The position numbers and the translations under genes are program-made. Of a stretch of 64,000 nucleotides of DNA, positions 27,801 through 39,800 are shown piece after piece (positions within the stretch are counted from its first letter, which is position 1; each line of letters starts with the position of its first letter). Under the pieces are notes generated by a model, which saw only the letters and a program-made list of their open reading frames with translations, had not been told where the DNA came from and made no database searches. Source of the DNA: Bemisia tabaci (lineage: Eukaryota > Arthropoda > Insecta > Hemiptera > Aleyrodidae). The stretch spans positions 88,672,411 to 88,736,410 of the forward strand of contig NC_092793.1 in assembly GCF_918797505.1 (NCBI RefSeq), given 5' to 3'.

Positions 27801-30800
27801 AATCGAACCCGGGACATCAAGAAGACAAGGAAGACGCGATGTCAACTGCTCCACCGCGTCAGCTTGAACTATGAGCCTCAATTCAAGGTTTGTGAACAAA
27901 ATATTACCACAGTTATATAAAGTATAAAAATGTTAAAAATGGATTTTTCCTGAAGAATATCAGCATTTTTGCACTCAGCGACCCTAAAAACCCCTGAAAA
28001 CTCATGTTGCGAGGTTTAAACATGCATATCTGATTTAATGCCGCTTAAACCGGCTATTCGGACCATAGTGCGGCGGTGAGGGAGAGGGCTGCGAGAGGGG
28101 TGTTGTATTGTGTCGATTCAGTTACTTTTGTCGGTGATTAGGCTAAAATGCAAAGATGCCGCATGCCGCCTCGAAATTTGGCAGCGGTATCGAAATATGC
28201 CACCCTTCAATACACATAGTAGGTAAAAGACACGAGTTGACCACTGACTGCTTTCACCTCGCCCCACATCTTATTCCCGCGCACTTCCTTTCACCCTCAT
28301 GCCATCTTTAAAGCGCCACTTCATGATCAGAAGTTTCCTGCAAATATTAAGGCAATGTTCAAGAGAGTTTTATTCCATAATTTTCTCACTTATTAAAACC
28401 AGAAGGTACACCCCCTAACCGCTTTGCGGTCCAACCCTTTGAGGCACTTCGCACATCGGGTGTAATGCATTACACGTTAATCTTCATGATTCTTATATAG
28501 TTAGATCAGTTGCGACGTTGTACAATTGTTGCAATTCTCAATCAACATTTTCCGATTTTCCACGCTATGAAAAGTGTTGACGGGTTGAAGCGCAGTGCCT
28601 GCACTTGCGATCAATTTTATCACCGCGTTAAAATCGACCAGCAAGGCTTCGGCAAAGTGTTATTGCCTTGGAATCAGAGGATAAGCAACATGCAACACTA
28701 CAAGACATTGCAATGATAATGTCACATCTATCACATATTATCTAACTATTGCTATTTCCTCCTGCAGGTAGATTGCTTTTAAAAAACACAATTTCACGGC
28801 ACGGTTGTGATTGCCTCTTATGCTCTGCTTTAGATACATGACCGATAAAACGGCCACTTTGCTCTTTCGGCGACCAGATTTCATTCCGTTAGTGTAAATT
28901 TGTCTATTTACATATCTTTGGAATCCAATCCAGTTCTATTCGTCCGATCCACTATTTTCTTCTTTTGGAGGATAACCCTTAATTCCTGCAGATCTAGGAA
29001 AAGACGAAGATCGCGGCGATCGCTTTCTCCGTTCATTCCCTCGTTGTTAGAGGAGAGGAGAAAAAAAATTGAAAACCAGAAATGCCCATTTGCCTCGCGC
29101 ATTGCAGGTCGACGGTGAAAGTCGGCAATCACATAACTCGGTTTGCGACGTCGCAGACTTCCTGTCATACTTTATTTTTAAAATGGAAAACTACTCAACG
29201 GCAATTCTTTAAAACTGTCATGATTTTTCTTCTCAATGCGAAGAAAATTCTGCAAAAACTTCAAGAAATAATATCAATTTGTTCTCCTTTAAAAAAATGA
29301 CGTAGAGGCAGAGATTTTCAGACACCGCAAACGAGTTATGTGATTGCCGACTTTCACCGTCGATGTGTATTATGATATAAGACTTTGCGTGGTATGTTGT
29401 CGACCTTGACCTCTTTTACCAGCAGCTCAATTTTCAATAAGTGAAGCACTTCATTTATAACTCGACGGTCTGCCAAAAAATACACCTGGCGAGATCAACC
29501 TCTCATTGACAAAATTTCAAAATTAACGAGGAGGCTTTGGACGAAAAGGCTAAACTTGCGAGGTTTCTTCCTTGAATCTTCAAAATTTGATTGGCGTAAT
29601 GGAATACTTGTAAAATCCTAGGAATCGGGTGTGTATATCACGTTAAAGTGCGCGTAAGAAGTTGCGTCTAAGATCAGATGTCACAGTCATAGAGGCGAAC
29701 AGTCATGCGTAGTGGGACGCCCCAAATACAAAAGAAACCGCACAACTGAGAGGGAACATTTGTCCAAAACCTTGCAACTTTCATGAGGTGAGAAAGGAGA
29801 TAAAAAACCTTTCTTTGGATGTGTAATGAGATATTTTTCGGAAACGGGCCTGTGGAGGGAACGCACTGTGGATCCAATGCACACGTGCAATCGATCCACA
29901 GGGTGTGGGCTCCACACACCACCTCTCTCTGATTTGGTGCGTGGGCTCCACGACCCGTGGATCCGATGCATCAGTTTTGGATGGGGGTGAGTTCGTGGAT
30001 CCCATGCACTGTGGAGCGATCGCACCGTTACCTCATCTTTAAGCAACCGCCCCCTTGCCAGAGTGTTTTTTGAGGCCGACATTTTGGGAGAGATTCCTAC
30101 ACTGTCATAATCTGCATACAATGAAAAAAAAATTCGGAGGGGAAGCACGTAGATTAAGCATTTAACTGTTTGGTCTGTTTTAGATTTGCTGATAAAAATA
30201 AATTGCATGTATATTTTCTCTCTTCAATGGTTCGTTGACTTGCTGAAGAAAACCATTGACAGCACTGAAAAATCAGACTCAATTGAGATTCGTATTAAAG
30301 ATCTGACGCAGGTACTCAACCAAAGTTTTTACTCAAGTGTTAGCAGGAGCCTTTTCCAACAGGTTGGTATACCATTGTTTCTTCTCAATGTTTTCCTTGT
30401 CTGGTCTCACATTACTTAAATTAGCAAGGTTTCTTTTACTAATAATCCTTTTTAAGGATTATTAAGATTAAAAGATTAGGTATGGTTTCATTAATCATTT
30501 TGACAGCGCCCATGCCGTAATGGAAATACCCTGCTAAAAATTTCTCATGGGAATTTCACTCAGGCTGTTTTGGGCAGGGGAATGTTTCCCCTGAGAGGTA
30601 GCTCTCATGAGAAGTGGCTCTCAAAGTGGCTCGCATGAGAAGTGGCTCGCATGAGAGTAGCTCGCATGAGAAGTGGCTCCCATGGGAAGTGGCTCCCATG
30701 GGAAGCTCCCTAGTCCATGCCCAAAATGCCGTCTCTGCTAGGAGAGCCATAGAAGAAAAAGATTAAGGATTAAACGCGAAAATTAATTCGTTCTATTGCC

Positions 30801-33800
30801 GTGGCATGGTTCAGACATGAAAGAAATTTAAAGCCACTATGTAAACCCCCGCAGAGCGGTCATTCCCAAGCGGTCTCCCATCTAAGCACTAACTACGCCC
30901 GACATCACTTATCTCCCGTGATCACCCGAGTGCCGCTGCCGTGGAGCTCCGGAGGCTCGCGTGTAAATCGTGAGTAATTTAGCAAGCATGAACATCCTCA
31001 GCGCCGCGCCGCGCCGATTCAATGATGGGAAGCAACGATATTCTTAAAAATTTCTACATAACGCAGTTTTAAAGAAACAAAAATAATACAAAATTAGATC
31101 AATTTTTGGAAAGAAAGAAGTGAATAAACACATGAATCAAAATAAAAAAGTATATATAGTTATTAACACAAAGAAAAACAAATGAATGTAACTGAATGAA
31201 ATAAAATAAAAAAGTAAGAAATATATAATATAAATTAACATAAATAAAATGAAATAAAATAAACAAAAAAATTAAATAAATTAATCTAAATAAATAAATA
31301 CATTGAATAGATTAAAATAAATAAATGAATAAAATAAAATAAACAGATTAATATAAATAAATAAATCAAATCAAATAAAGTAGATTGTAAAAAACAATTC
31401 ATTAGTGGAAAAAAATGTAGGTATTTTCATAAATAAATAAAATATGTTAAATTATTCAAATAAAATAGTAGTAGTGTATCGAATTTATGCGGCTCCATAG
31501 CATCTTTTTGGCTACAACGTACCAGAAAAATATTATGAAATTAAATCAATATCTAAATAAAAAAAAATAATAAATAGAAAAACAATTAAATAAAAAAAAT
31601 CAATAAATAAAAATTCAGCAAATAAATAAAATGGATTGAAAAATAAATAAACTAAAAAAAAACAACCGATAAGATGGAAGTCCGCCAATCGAACCTCAAA
31701 GCTACGGGATGCGCGGGGACGGAGGGACAGGACTGAAGTTCCCCAGACTCCCATGGGTGCACAGGTGACCCCCTGTTCATTTCCTTGGGAGCACAGGGGA
31801 TCCCTCGTCATTCCTTAGGGAGCACAGGGGCTTTCCTTGCTATTCCTCAGGGAAGCACATGTGATCTCGTGTCCAGCCCCAGGGGAAATATTTTTATCGG
31901 GGTATAACTTATAAAGCATCTAAAATAGATTAGGACGCAGAGTTTTGTCGCACTGTATCCGTTCCCAAGTTCGGTGACGTCTTTGTAGGACGCTGTAAGG
32001 TCCTGTATGCTTTCCCGTGAATATAGTTCTGTAATGCTACACTGTGGTGGACTGCAGTCACACATGGGCCCGTGGCATTTTCCCCGATGTTCTATGATGA
32101 TCCACGGGACACCGTGGGAGGTCCCACGAGAGCACATATACGGGTCACATATACACTCTCATGGGAGCGCACGGGTCACATGTTAGATCCCAGGGGAGCT
32201 CACGGGCTCCCATGTCCATTCTAAAGGGGAGCACATGTGATGTGTTATTCCGCTGGGAGCACATGTGATCACATGTCATTCCCGTGAGAGCGCATGTGAT
32301 CACATGTCATTCCCGTGAGAGCGCATGTGATCACATGTCATTCCCATGGGAAATTTTTAGCAGGGTAAGATGTGCGGACGTGGTCCCCAGGTAATGGCAA
32401 GTCGACACATCTTGCAATGAGGAGAGGATAAGGAAAACACGAGCGCCGAAGATAGGTGTGGTACCATTGAGGGGATTGGCTTTCTTTATGAAGAGTCCAT
32501 GCCCAAACTATCTACTGTGGTCGTTCGAACGATGTATGGCGGGTTACAGAAAACTGCTTTTTGCAGGAACAACGATCCTGCTTGTACATGCGAAGCGGAA
32601 GTTGGTAGAGGAGTGTCGGAAGTGGGGTTTGAAAGTCAGTACATCCAAATCCGAGAAACTGATTTTGGGAGGTGATCAGCAAAGCATTGAGTTGGAGGAT
32701 GGGCAGCAGATCAAAAGCTGCGCAGACTATGAGCACTTGGGGGTGCGGTTGACTCATGATGAAAGAACGGATTAAGCGATTAAGGAAAGAAACACAGTAG
32801 CAAGGAAGGCTACAGCAATGTTAAATACATTCCTCTGGGATCCTAGGATTTCCGAAAATAACAGGAGGAGAATTTACAACGTTGTAGTCAAAAGTATTCT
32901 TACATATGGATGTGAAGTTTGGCAGCTGAAGGAACGGACAGAGGGACTGCTGAGAGCAACAGATACGGATTTCTGGAGGAGGCCTGCAGGAATTTCTAGG
33001 AGAGATCGGGTCCGTAATGAGTGAGTGCGTCATATCATGGAAGTCGAAAATGACATCGTGTTCAAAGTCATGAGTTCATGACCAAACAGCTTATCTGGTA
33101 CGGTTATATTAATAGGATGACGGACGAAAGCCTGCCGAAGAAGATGCCTGATTGGGTTCCTCCTGGAAGGAGACGAAGGGGACGCCCAGTGAAAGGGTGG
33201 CCACAGGGGGTTTTAGAAGAACTGAGGGTGTGCCAACGCCCTGAAGGGCTTTGGGGGATAGGGGACTTTGGCAGCTAGGTGTCGCATATGTATATATGTA
33301 CATATATATCCCTTTGTGATCCCTATCAAGGAATGAAGGTGATTAAGAGTTTATTTAGAGATACCTACGTATAGGTTTTTTTCCATGAAGAGACATCTAG
33401 CTGTCAGACACCCTCTTTGAAACATTTTATTTATAGGATAGGCTCTTGTTTTCACTGTTGCTGGTGATTAACTTCAAGTTCTCTCGACAAGAAATCGACG
33501 TTTCTGAGTGGAGTTTCTTGATGATGAAAGAGGAAAAATCAAAACATGAGTCGGACCGTTACTGTCACTGGCTTCCCAACCACTTGTGGAATACTGTTTG
33601 TCAGCTCAGCAAACTTTCTCCATTTAAGGTATTCCCTCACGTTTATTAGTGATGATTCATTTGAAAATACTGATTACCTTTCATTATCAATGAAGAGGCA
33701 GCAGCAGTAACCGTGGCAATAGATGTAGTAGCGGTAGAGGCACCTATTGGTAGCTGTTTGCGATAGCGGTAGTGGTAGAAGTGGTATTTGTAGAAGTGGT

Positions 33801-36800
33801 AGTGTTAATAGTGATAATGATAGAACTAATAGTGGTACTAGTAGAAGTAGTTTCAGTGTTAGTATAGAGATAGTGGTAGTAGCAACTGTAGCAAAATCTC
33901 ATGGAAGAGCGACCCTAAAAACGGTCGTTATGTGCACAATTTTAGACCGCGGGGATTTTTCTGAAACCGGGCCCAAACGATACCTTATGATACCCCAAAA
34001 CTCCGGTAAAAATTTGAGCTTGAATATTCGAACGGTCTTTGAGTAATTCGGGGGGGGGGGGGGGGGCAAAGTTACCAAATCGCCATCATTCTTTACAGCA
34101 TTTTTATAGCAAAAACGACAGGGAAAATGGACGAAATAGTTGCACATTCGATGTGTTTCGGTTGTGAACGTTCTTATCCGTCCCCTGTGCATATACCTGT
34201 GTTCAGTTTGAAAATTTTTTACCGCTTATAGAGGTTCAAAATGGGAAAGAAATCGTGGACAAATCAGGATTCTTTGTCGAAATTTTTAAAAATGGAAGAA
34301 AAATCGTTTGTCTTCTGTAGAGTTCATGGCGGTCCTCAATGCATGGAATTGTGTTCAGCTTTTCAAATTCGCACAGTGGTCCTAAACGGAGGAAATCATG
34401 AACAAATTAAGATTCTCTGTCAAAATGTTTGAAAAATAACATAAAACTATGAGGCTTTTTGCTAGATTCCCAAGGTGGAAATTCAAAATAGGTTAGGAGT
34501 CAATGAAAGCGAACCGTATTCGCTTTTTTTTTTTAACAAGACGAATGGTCTGGAAACAGAAATTCAGGAGGAACTTATAGCTTTTGGATCCTTGAAGTGC
34601 GGCCAACCGGGTGGTTCTTACCGTAGTTAGTTGTTAGAGAATAATTGTTGTTAAGATGATACTTCACCTTATCTTACTACGCGGAACATAAAAATGAGGT
34701 TATTTTACCAGTACAAAAGTTTAGCCTGCAAAAGGAACATCACACGGCATCTTTTGATTATTCTAAGTTTGGCTTCAAGTGACTGAGCCGATGCTAACAA
34801 AAGCCTAAATGAAGTCACGGCACCAGAGCGGTAAAAATCACCATATACTTATACTATAGTTGACAAAGCTGATGCTCGTAGGAAAGCTATTCACGAATTC
34901 CGTAGTCATGTTATGACATAATGTGGTTCCTAGCCTATGACAAATTTAATGATATTAATACTCCTAATCTGAGCATGTGCTAGGTATGTTTCTATCACTA
35001 TCCCGAAAAAGAAAACGACAAAAATTAAGTAAGTTGAGTAACGATGTGCATCTACGAAAGAAATAATTCATCATTGACGGGGTTTCTTTTCATCAAAGAT
35101 TTACTCGCAAACGCTTACGAAGATTCAGAAATCAAATATGTAGACTATATTTAAAAAAATGTACGGAAAAATTGAAGAAAAAAATTAAAAAAGATTATAA
35201 AAGCCAGTAGTCATGTTAAATGTTAAAGTCATGTCTTCTAAATTTTACTTTGTTTTTTTTTAAAAAAAAAACAAAGTAAAATTTAGAAGAAACAAAGAAA
35301 CAAAAAAAATTAAAAAACAACGCTAAACAAAAATTAGAAAAAAACAGAAACCTAAAGAAAAAAATAATAAAAATAAAATAAAATGAACAAAGAACTTCTT
35401 CGAAGCTTAGTACAGTGGCGTGGTGAAGGAGCTTACCCATTAATTATAATGCAACGCAAAAACAGGCAATGCTACAAAATATAATCTTTAACAAAGTTCT
35501 GTAAACAATATGGCCTGACATACAATAATAATTAAAAAAAAAAATTGACTACCATTCCGGCCCGAGGGACCATATGACGCGGCGAAGACAAGAAAAAAAA
35601 GAGAAAAAAAAGGGAGTTTAGTTCAGTGTCGAGGGACCAACAGGCTTTTAATCCCAATTTGATTAATTTAATAAAACTAATTTTAATCATGAGGGTACGA
35701 ATAGGTACCATCAGGATTCTCTTGGTAAAATGGACTTGGTTTGAGTTACGATATGATTGAAGAATGATTCATTATATCTATTTTATTTTGTGAGTGCCAC
35801 TTTTGAGTAAAAATAATACAATTTGAAGCCATATTCGAATTTTAATGTAGTACCCTAGTAGCATGATTCACTTTCCCCTTCCTAACAAACGTATAAAGAA
35901 TTAATACCGGTTATATAAGCACCATTTTAACTAAAGTTTATATATCGTGTATATAAGTTTTATATAAAATGCCCATGAAAATAATTATTCATATTTTCAG
36001 AAGATGACGTTTATATAAAATTTATATAATTGAGGAAGGGTTTTTATAAATTTTCTTTATACGCATAGTATCCTTTTGCTTAATTTGCTTAATATAACTG
36101 TTATATAAATGACCTGAATGACTTTAACGTAAACCTATCTCATTTTCATGAATGATGATGATGATCTCATTTCAATGAACACCCTCGACTCTCAGACTGC
36201 GTGAGATAGGTATCATTAGAGGTACTAGTGGCTCCGAGACGAAATAAAAGGGGATATTTCGGCACACAATCCGAGGAGCCCTGTTACCTCAGTTGGTAGC
36301 GTGTCTGGCTCATAACCCTGCCCAGTTAGAGAGCAATATTTTAAAAATATTTTAAAAATATTTTAAAAATATTGAAATTTAATATATTTTTAAAATGTTT
36401 TTATGTATTTTTAAAATATTTTCAAAAGTACTTTTGAAATACAATCAATAAATATTTTTAAAAATTTTAAAAATATATTAAAAATATAAAAAATTAAAAT
36501 TTTTAAAATAATATTTTATAATATTTTTAAAGCATATCATAATTATTTTTGTTAATATTTTAAAAATATTATTAGATATTATTTTAAAAATTTTGATTTT
36601 TTTTAAAATGTTTAAATTAATATTATAAAAATTTAAAAGAAAAAAGGAAATGATAATAATAATAAATAAATAACATAAATACATCGACATAAATTCAAAC
36701 TAGAAAAAGGCCCAAATAATTAAAACTGGAAAAAGACGCAATTATAAAGTTAAAAAATAGAGAGAGAGAGAGAGTTAAAAAAATGAGAGTTAAAAAAATA

Positions 36801-39800
36801 GAGAGAGTTAGAAAAAATGATAGTTAAAAATCATGATAGTTAAAAAAAGAGAGAGCTAAAAAAATGAGAGAGAGTTAAAAAAAATGAAAATGAAAAAATT
36901 ACATTATGAAATAAAAAACAATAAATAGATAAATAATAAATAATAAAGTCTGGTAAAATATCATAAGAATCCGTCAATAAACAAACATATTACGGACTCA
37001 GAGGCCTGCGATAGTTAAGAGATTGAATTTAGGGGCCCATCCGTATCAAGCCTGGCTGGTCTGGTGGTAAAGTACTGGACTTCGGATTGCAACTCCATCC
37101 CGAGGCGTGGGTTCTAATCCCGACTAGGACGCCGCGGATTTAAGGTAAGTTACAACTCTACGATGATCCACCACCTGGTAGTAACGCATATGAAAACTTG
37201 CACACTTCATAACTAGAGTGCGCTACCAGCCAGGAAGAATAATGAAAATTCATTTTATACACTGTTTGAATTTGGTTATATAACTTTTATACTAAGGGTT
37301 ACATAATAATGTAAACTTTTAACTAAAAAACTTTACATCCATTACATAAACAATGAATATTCTTTAGCTTGTGGTTATTTACGGTTTATACTTTTAAAAA
37401 CAAATTTTTTATATAACTCTGCTACTAGGGTAAGTGCCCCTTAATCCTTGCTTATGCTTCATTATTAAGTGCTCCTGCACCGGACATCAGACAGGTGCTG
37501 GGCGCACACATAGTAATGCCACATTATGGCCAAGATCTGAGACCATATATATCGAACAAAATGCTCAATTCCTGATACTTTACCAAATTTTATAGCACCG
37601 CTCTTGTGTGAATTCTTCTTTTCCTCATTAGGGACTTCAGGAGGACTTCAATAATAATGAGCAAGCTTGGAAGAATATTGTGGAGGCTTCAAGCTCTGAA
37701 GATGTTCCTTTCCCAAAACCATGGTGCTCGCAGTTAACTTGTTTTCAGCAGATCTTGGTTCTAAAAAGCATTCGTCCTGACAGACTCCTTCCTGCAGTCC
37801 AAGACTTTGTAACTGGTTGGTATTTTGAAACTTTTTAAGATCGCAAGAGGCTCTTAGATTCCTTTTGATACATTTTTTTCTTTTCCCCTGGTGAAAACAG
37901 CATTCTGTTGTTCAAATCTCGGGAAAGGAGGAAGAAAGAAGAAATGAAAAGTTTTAAATTCTCCTTATCGGACCAAAAATTCTTCTCCGAAAATACAGTT
38001 GTGTAAGGAGCAAAGCGCGCCCACCCATTGGAGAAGCCATCCCGTACCGACAGCGTTCAAGACGCGCCGGCCGCTTTATTAATTTTTTATGGGGATTATT
38101 GAATCAGAAAATAAGTCTTTTTCGATGCTTTTAATACGTTTCCGCTGACTTAGGTGACGTGCGGGTTGCATCAATAACTTTGGGATGCCCTAATGCTTCT
38201 CATTAGCATATCAAATTGTAGCTTATTTTCAGGAGACGACGTCATAATTTTAATAAGACTCGTCCACACCTCAAGGAGTCATTTCATGCACTTTAGAGGC
38301 ACATACAAGGCTAAGAGGGTGCGGTGTGTTTGTTGGTCTGATGAGGGATTATAGTTACCAGCTAGAGAGCTGCCAGAGAAATTTATTGTTAAATGTGTCA
38401 GCAACACGGACTGAGAGTTTGGTTCATAGGTCAACTTGGAGATTCCCTGACACACCAATGGAAACTGTCGTGCAATAATATTTTCCTCACCGAAAAAAAA
38501 GAGGTGCTGTAGTAACATCCTGGATGTTAAAAAATGTGTGACAACTCTTGGATGTTGTCATTACCACTCTTGCTTGAATGTAAAGGTATTTTGGAGTAAT
38601 ATATATGCAGATCCAATGATCCAATATGATATTCATATGCAGATCCAATTCGACCCGCTACGCGCGTAGTTTTTTTTTTGTGTCGTTCAAACTAAGGCTA
38701 GGGAAATGCAGTGGTCAGGGAAGAATGTAGAGTGCAATTTCTCAGGGAATTTCAATTTGTCATCTTATTTCTATCAAAAATATTCTCCTCATCTTTACAG
38801 ATGAATTGCGCAAGGAACATATGGAGAACCTCGATCTAGACTTGGCGTCTGCTTACTCAGATTCGAATTGTTCTGTGCCATTAGTTTGTTTGCAGTCTCC
38901 AAATGTTGACCCAGTATCCTCTTTAATGGACTTTGCTTCCTCTATGGTAATGCATTTTAATTTCATCCATGAAAAAGAATATGTGTCAGTTGCTCTGGTC
39001 ACCAGAACCGTGTTTTGGTGGTTATAGCTTGCATTGATTAACATAAAATAGTAAGATCGGTTCAAACGCCTTTATACGTCCGGTATCAACGAAAATATCG
39101 CTCATTAAAAAAGACACGGCATATGATGTCATCCAGTGCGGTAGTGCATATCACGGTTCCTTCCACCTTGGTTTCATCAATCAGACTGTACACATATTTG
39201 CACTGGTTGCTCAACCTGAAAGACGGATAAAATAATCAAGACGGAAGATAACATGTGGGTATGCACGTAGGTACTATACGGAAAAAAAAGATTTACTGAA
39301 TTTAAGTAAACGCGTCTACTTGGATTTTTTACTTATTTCAAAACGGGTTTGACTTGGAAGAAACCAACGGTTTTCTTCATGTAAGACATTCGCTTGAGAC
39401 AAGCGAATCGTGTTTTCTTAAATAAAATAAACGTTGTTTTAAAATAAGCCAACTTTTGCTTGAATGAAGAAACCAGTTTCTTTAAAATTAGTAAACGGGG
39501 TGAACGCCTTCTGAGTCCGGCCGTTGCCTCTTTTTAAGTCAACAGCATGCTTGGTAGAAGAAAATACGTTGTGTCGAAAGAAGAAACCGGTTTCCTCAAA
39601 ATTAGTAAACGGGGCTAACTCCTTTCGAGGCGACCGGATGCAATTAGCAATACGCCCGTTGATTTTTTAAAATTCAACAGTTTGCTTGTAGTCCAGGCAA
39701 ACAAGGAAAAGAGCCTGCAAAAATCCCGGGTAGCAATGTTTTCATCGATTCCTATGTAATTTTTGACGCTGAATCCGAATTTCAACTTTGCGCCATTAAA

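Larger units (their letters stand above)
4200..30183 (+). other. 26-kb intron between exons B and C
   Basis: The codon split by the intron is restored across it, so no dynein exon is missing. Identified repeats are listed separately. I see nothing recognisable in these stretches: 6000-8200 apart from a possible TIR pair, 8740-9460, 9510-10800, 11270-13430, 13480-14440, 17910-19700, 20370-21780, 22700-23010, 23095-25120, and 28080-29100. Open frames in these stretches are short and unconserved in appearance. At 12140-12460 two diverged copies of a ~185-bp unit (CCCGAAAAxxxTAC) may be an old tandem repeat. Confidence 0.85.
30363..33436 (+). other. Intron between exons C and D
   Basis: This 3.1-kb intron contains a 1.84-kb TIR element with a SINE and A-rich low-complexity DNA, followed by the 3' end of a dead LINE. 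Exons C and D are contiguous in the protein. Confidence 0.85.
35853..37430. mobile_element. MITE family M2, larger member (1.58 kb)
   Basis: CCCTAGTAGCA at the left is mirrored by TGCTACTAGGG at the right, with TA on both sides. TTATATAA-type blocks recur near both ends, as in the 0.47-kb member at 10802. The middle is filled with AT-rich repeats (36330-36700), GAGA-rich repeats (36755-36890) and tRNA-like SINE sequence, probably later insertions. Confidence 0.75.
33629..37631 (+). other. Intron between exons D and E
   Basis: This 4.0-kb intron contains a (GTAGTG)-type minisatellite, a poly-G tract (34051), a TIR element with AT-rich filling and SINE pieces, and an A-rich inverted repeat near 35235-35290 (TAAATTTTACTTTGTTTTTT mirrored). 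The stretch 34080-35200 shows nothing I recognise. Confidence 0.85.

Noticed and set aside
29687..30208. 173-codon minus-strand open frame
   Set aside because: It crosses a GTGGATCC-rich repeat patch and overlaps the start of dynein exon C on the opposite strand; no known motif is visible.
30850..30945. 5S rRNA gene on the minus strand
   Set aside because: Only the internal promoter half matches 5S; the 5' half is replaced by other sequence, so it is a SINE or pseudogene.
37045..37145. Functional tRNA gene
   Set aside because: A- and B-box-like motifs are present but the acceptor stem does not pair and the B box has a mismatch.
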